Source: Planctomycetota bacterium
GTDB lineage: Bacteria; Planctomycetota; Phycisphaerae; Sedimentisphaerales; Anaerobacaceae
Direction of reading: 5' to 3'
Assembly: GCA_022567055.1 (NCBI GenBank)
Contig: JADFHU010000008.1
Location: 1 to 21,475, forward strand
DNA: 21,475 bases
Shown here: positions 21,442 to 21,475 of the stretch, in pieces
How the letters are laid out: each line of letters begins with the position of its first letter
Position numbering within the stretch: position 1 is the stretch's first letter
Program-made: the position numbers and the translations under genes
Notes under the pieces: generated by a model
Database searches by the model: none
Told to the model about the DNA's origin: nothing
The model's input: only the letters and a program-made list of their open reading frames with translations

Positions 21442-21475
21442 GGCCGAGTGGCGGAATGGCAGACGCTGGGGACTT
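21442..21475 (+). tRNA. tRNA-Leu, 5' part only, cut by window end
   Basis: The bases GGCCGAG, then TGGCGGAATGGCAGACGC, match the acceptor strand and D-arm of class II tRNA-Leu, with the diagnostic GCGGAA and GGCAGACGC. The window ends in GGGGACTT, the start of the anticodon arm: stem GGGGA, then C32, T33 and T34. The anticodon therefore begins with T (TAA or TAG), both leucine. The 5' end could be off by one base. Confidence 0.75.

Overview
The window is a densely packed bacterial chromosome segment made almost entirely of core housekeeping genes. The cell it implies is diderm and LPS-making: there are LpxD, LpxC, FabZ, LpxA, BamA and a Skp/OmpH-type chaperone. The LpxC-FabZ fusion, the order glmU-prs-rplY-pth-rpsF-ssb-rpsR-rplI-dnaB, the uridyltransferase-only GlmU and the large TPR protein together suggest the PVC group, most likely Planctomycetota (Phycisphaerae-like). 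That placement is an inference from gene content; no rRNA gene is present to settle it.

Layout. At 1-1043 (minus) lies a YbdG/MscM-type mechanosensitive channel cut by the window edge, followed by a small outer-membrane beta-barrel candidate (1221-1928, minus). A divergent small membrane protein with a PH-like domain lies at about 2211-2672 (plus). A tRNA-Gln (TTG) sits at 2897-2968. From 3022 to 10031 runs a plus-strand information-processing block: glmU and prs (overlapping by 4 nt), long-form rplY/ctc, pth, rpsF, ssb, rpsR, rplI and dnaB. From about 10064 to 17249 runs an envelope block: bamA, ompH/skp, lpxD, an lpxC-fabZ fusion, lpxA and a Gfo/Idh oxidoreductase. Its Lpx genes overlap one another. 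The minus-strand set ribH, nusB and a ParA-type ATPase (19493 down to 17441) converges on it. The window closes with a plus-strand TPR protein (19825-21264) and the 5' part of a tRNA-Leu.

How the genes work together. GlmU makes UDP-GlcNAc. LpxA, LpxC and LpxD carry out the first, second and third steps of lipid A synthesis on it, and FabZ feeds hydroxyacyl-ACP metabolism. BamA and OmpH assemble outer-membrane proteins. Prs supplies PRPP; S6, S18, L9, L25, SSB, DnaB and Pth serve translation and replication.

I found no defence system, CRISPR array, prophage, IS element or clearly new multi-gene system. The less ordinary signals are non-coding. Two seven-nucleotide-periodic arrays (1188-1225 and 6424-6465) share one purine/pyrimidine skeleton, the second forming a hairpin against the rpsF ribosome-binding site. 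A 162-nt imperfect inverted repeat (17280-17441) lies between convergent genes. A structured leader precedes ribH. A terminator-like hairpin lies inside the ribosomal-protein operon.
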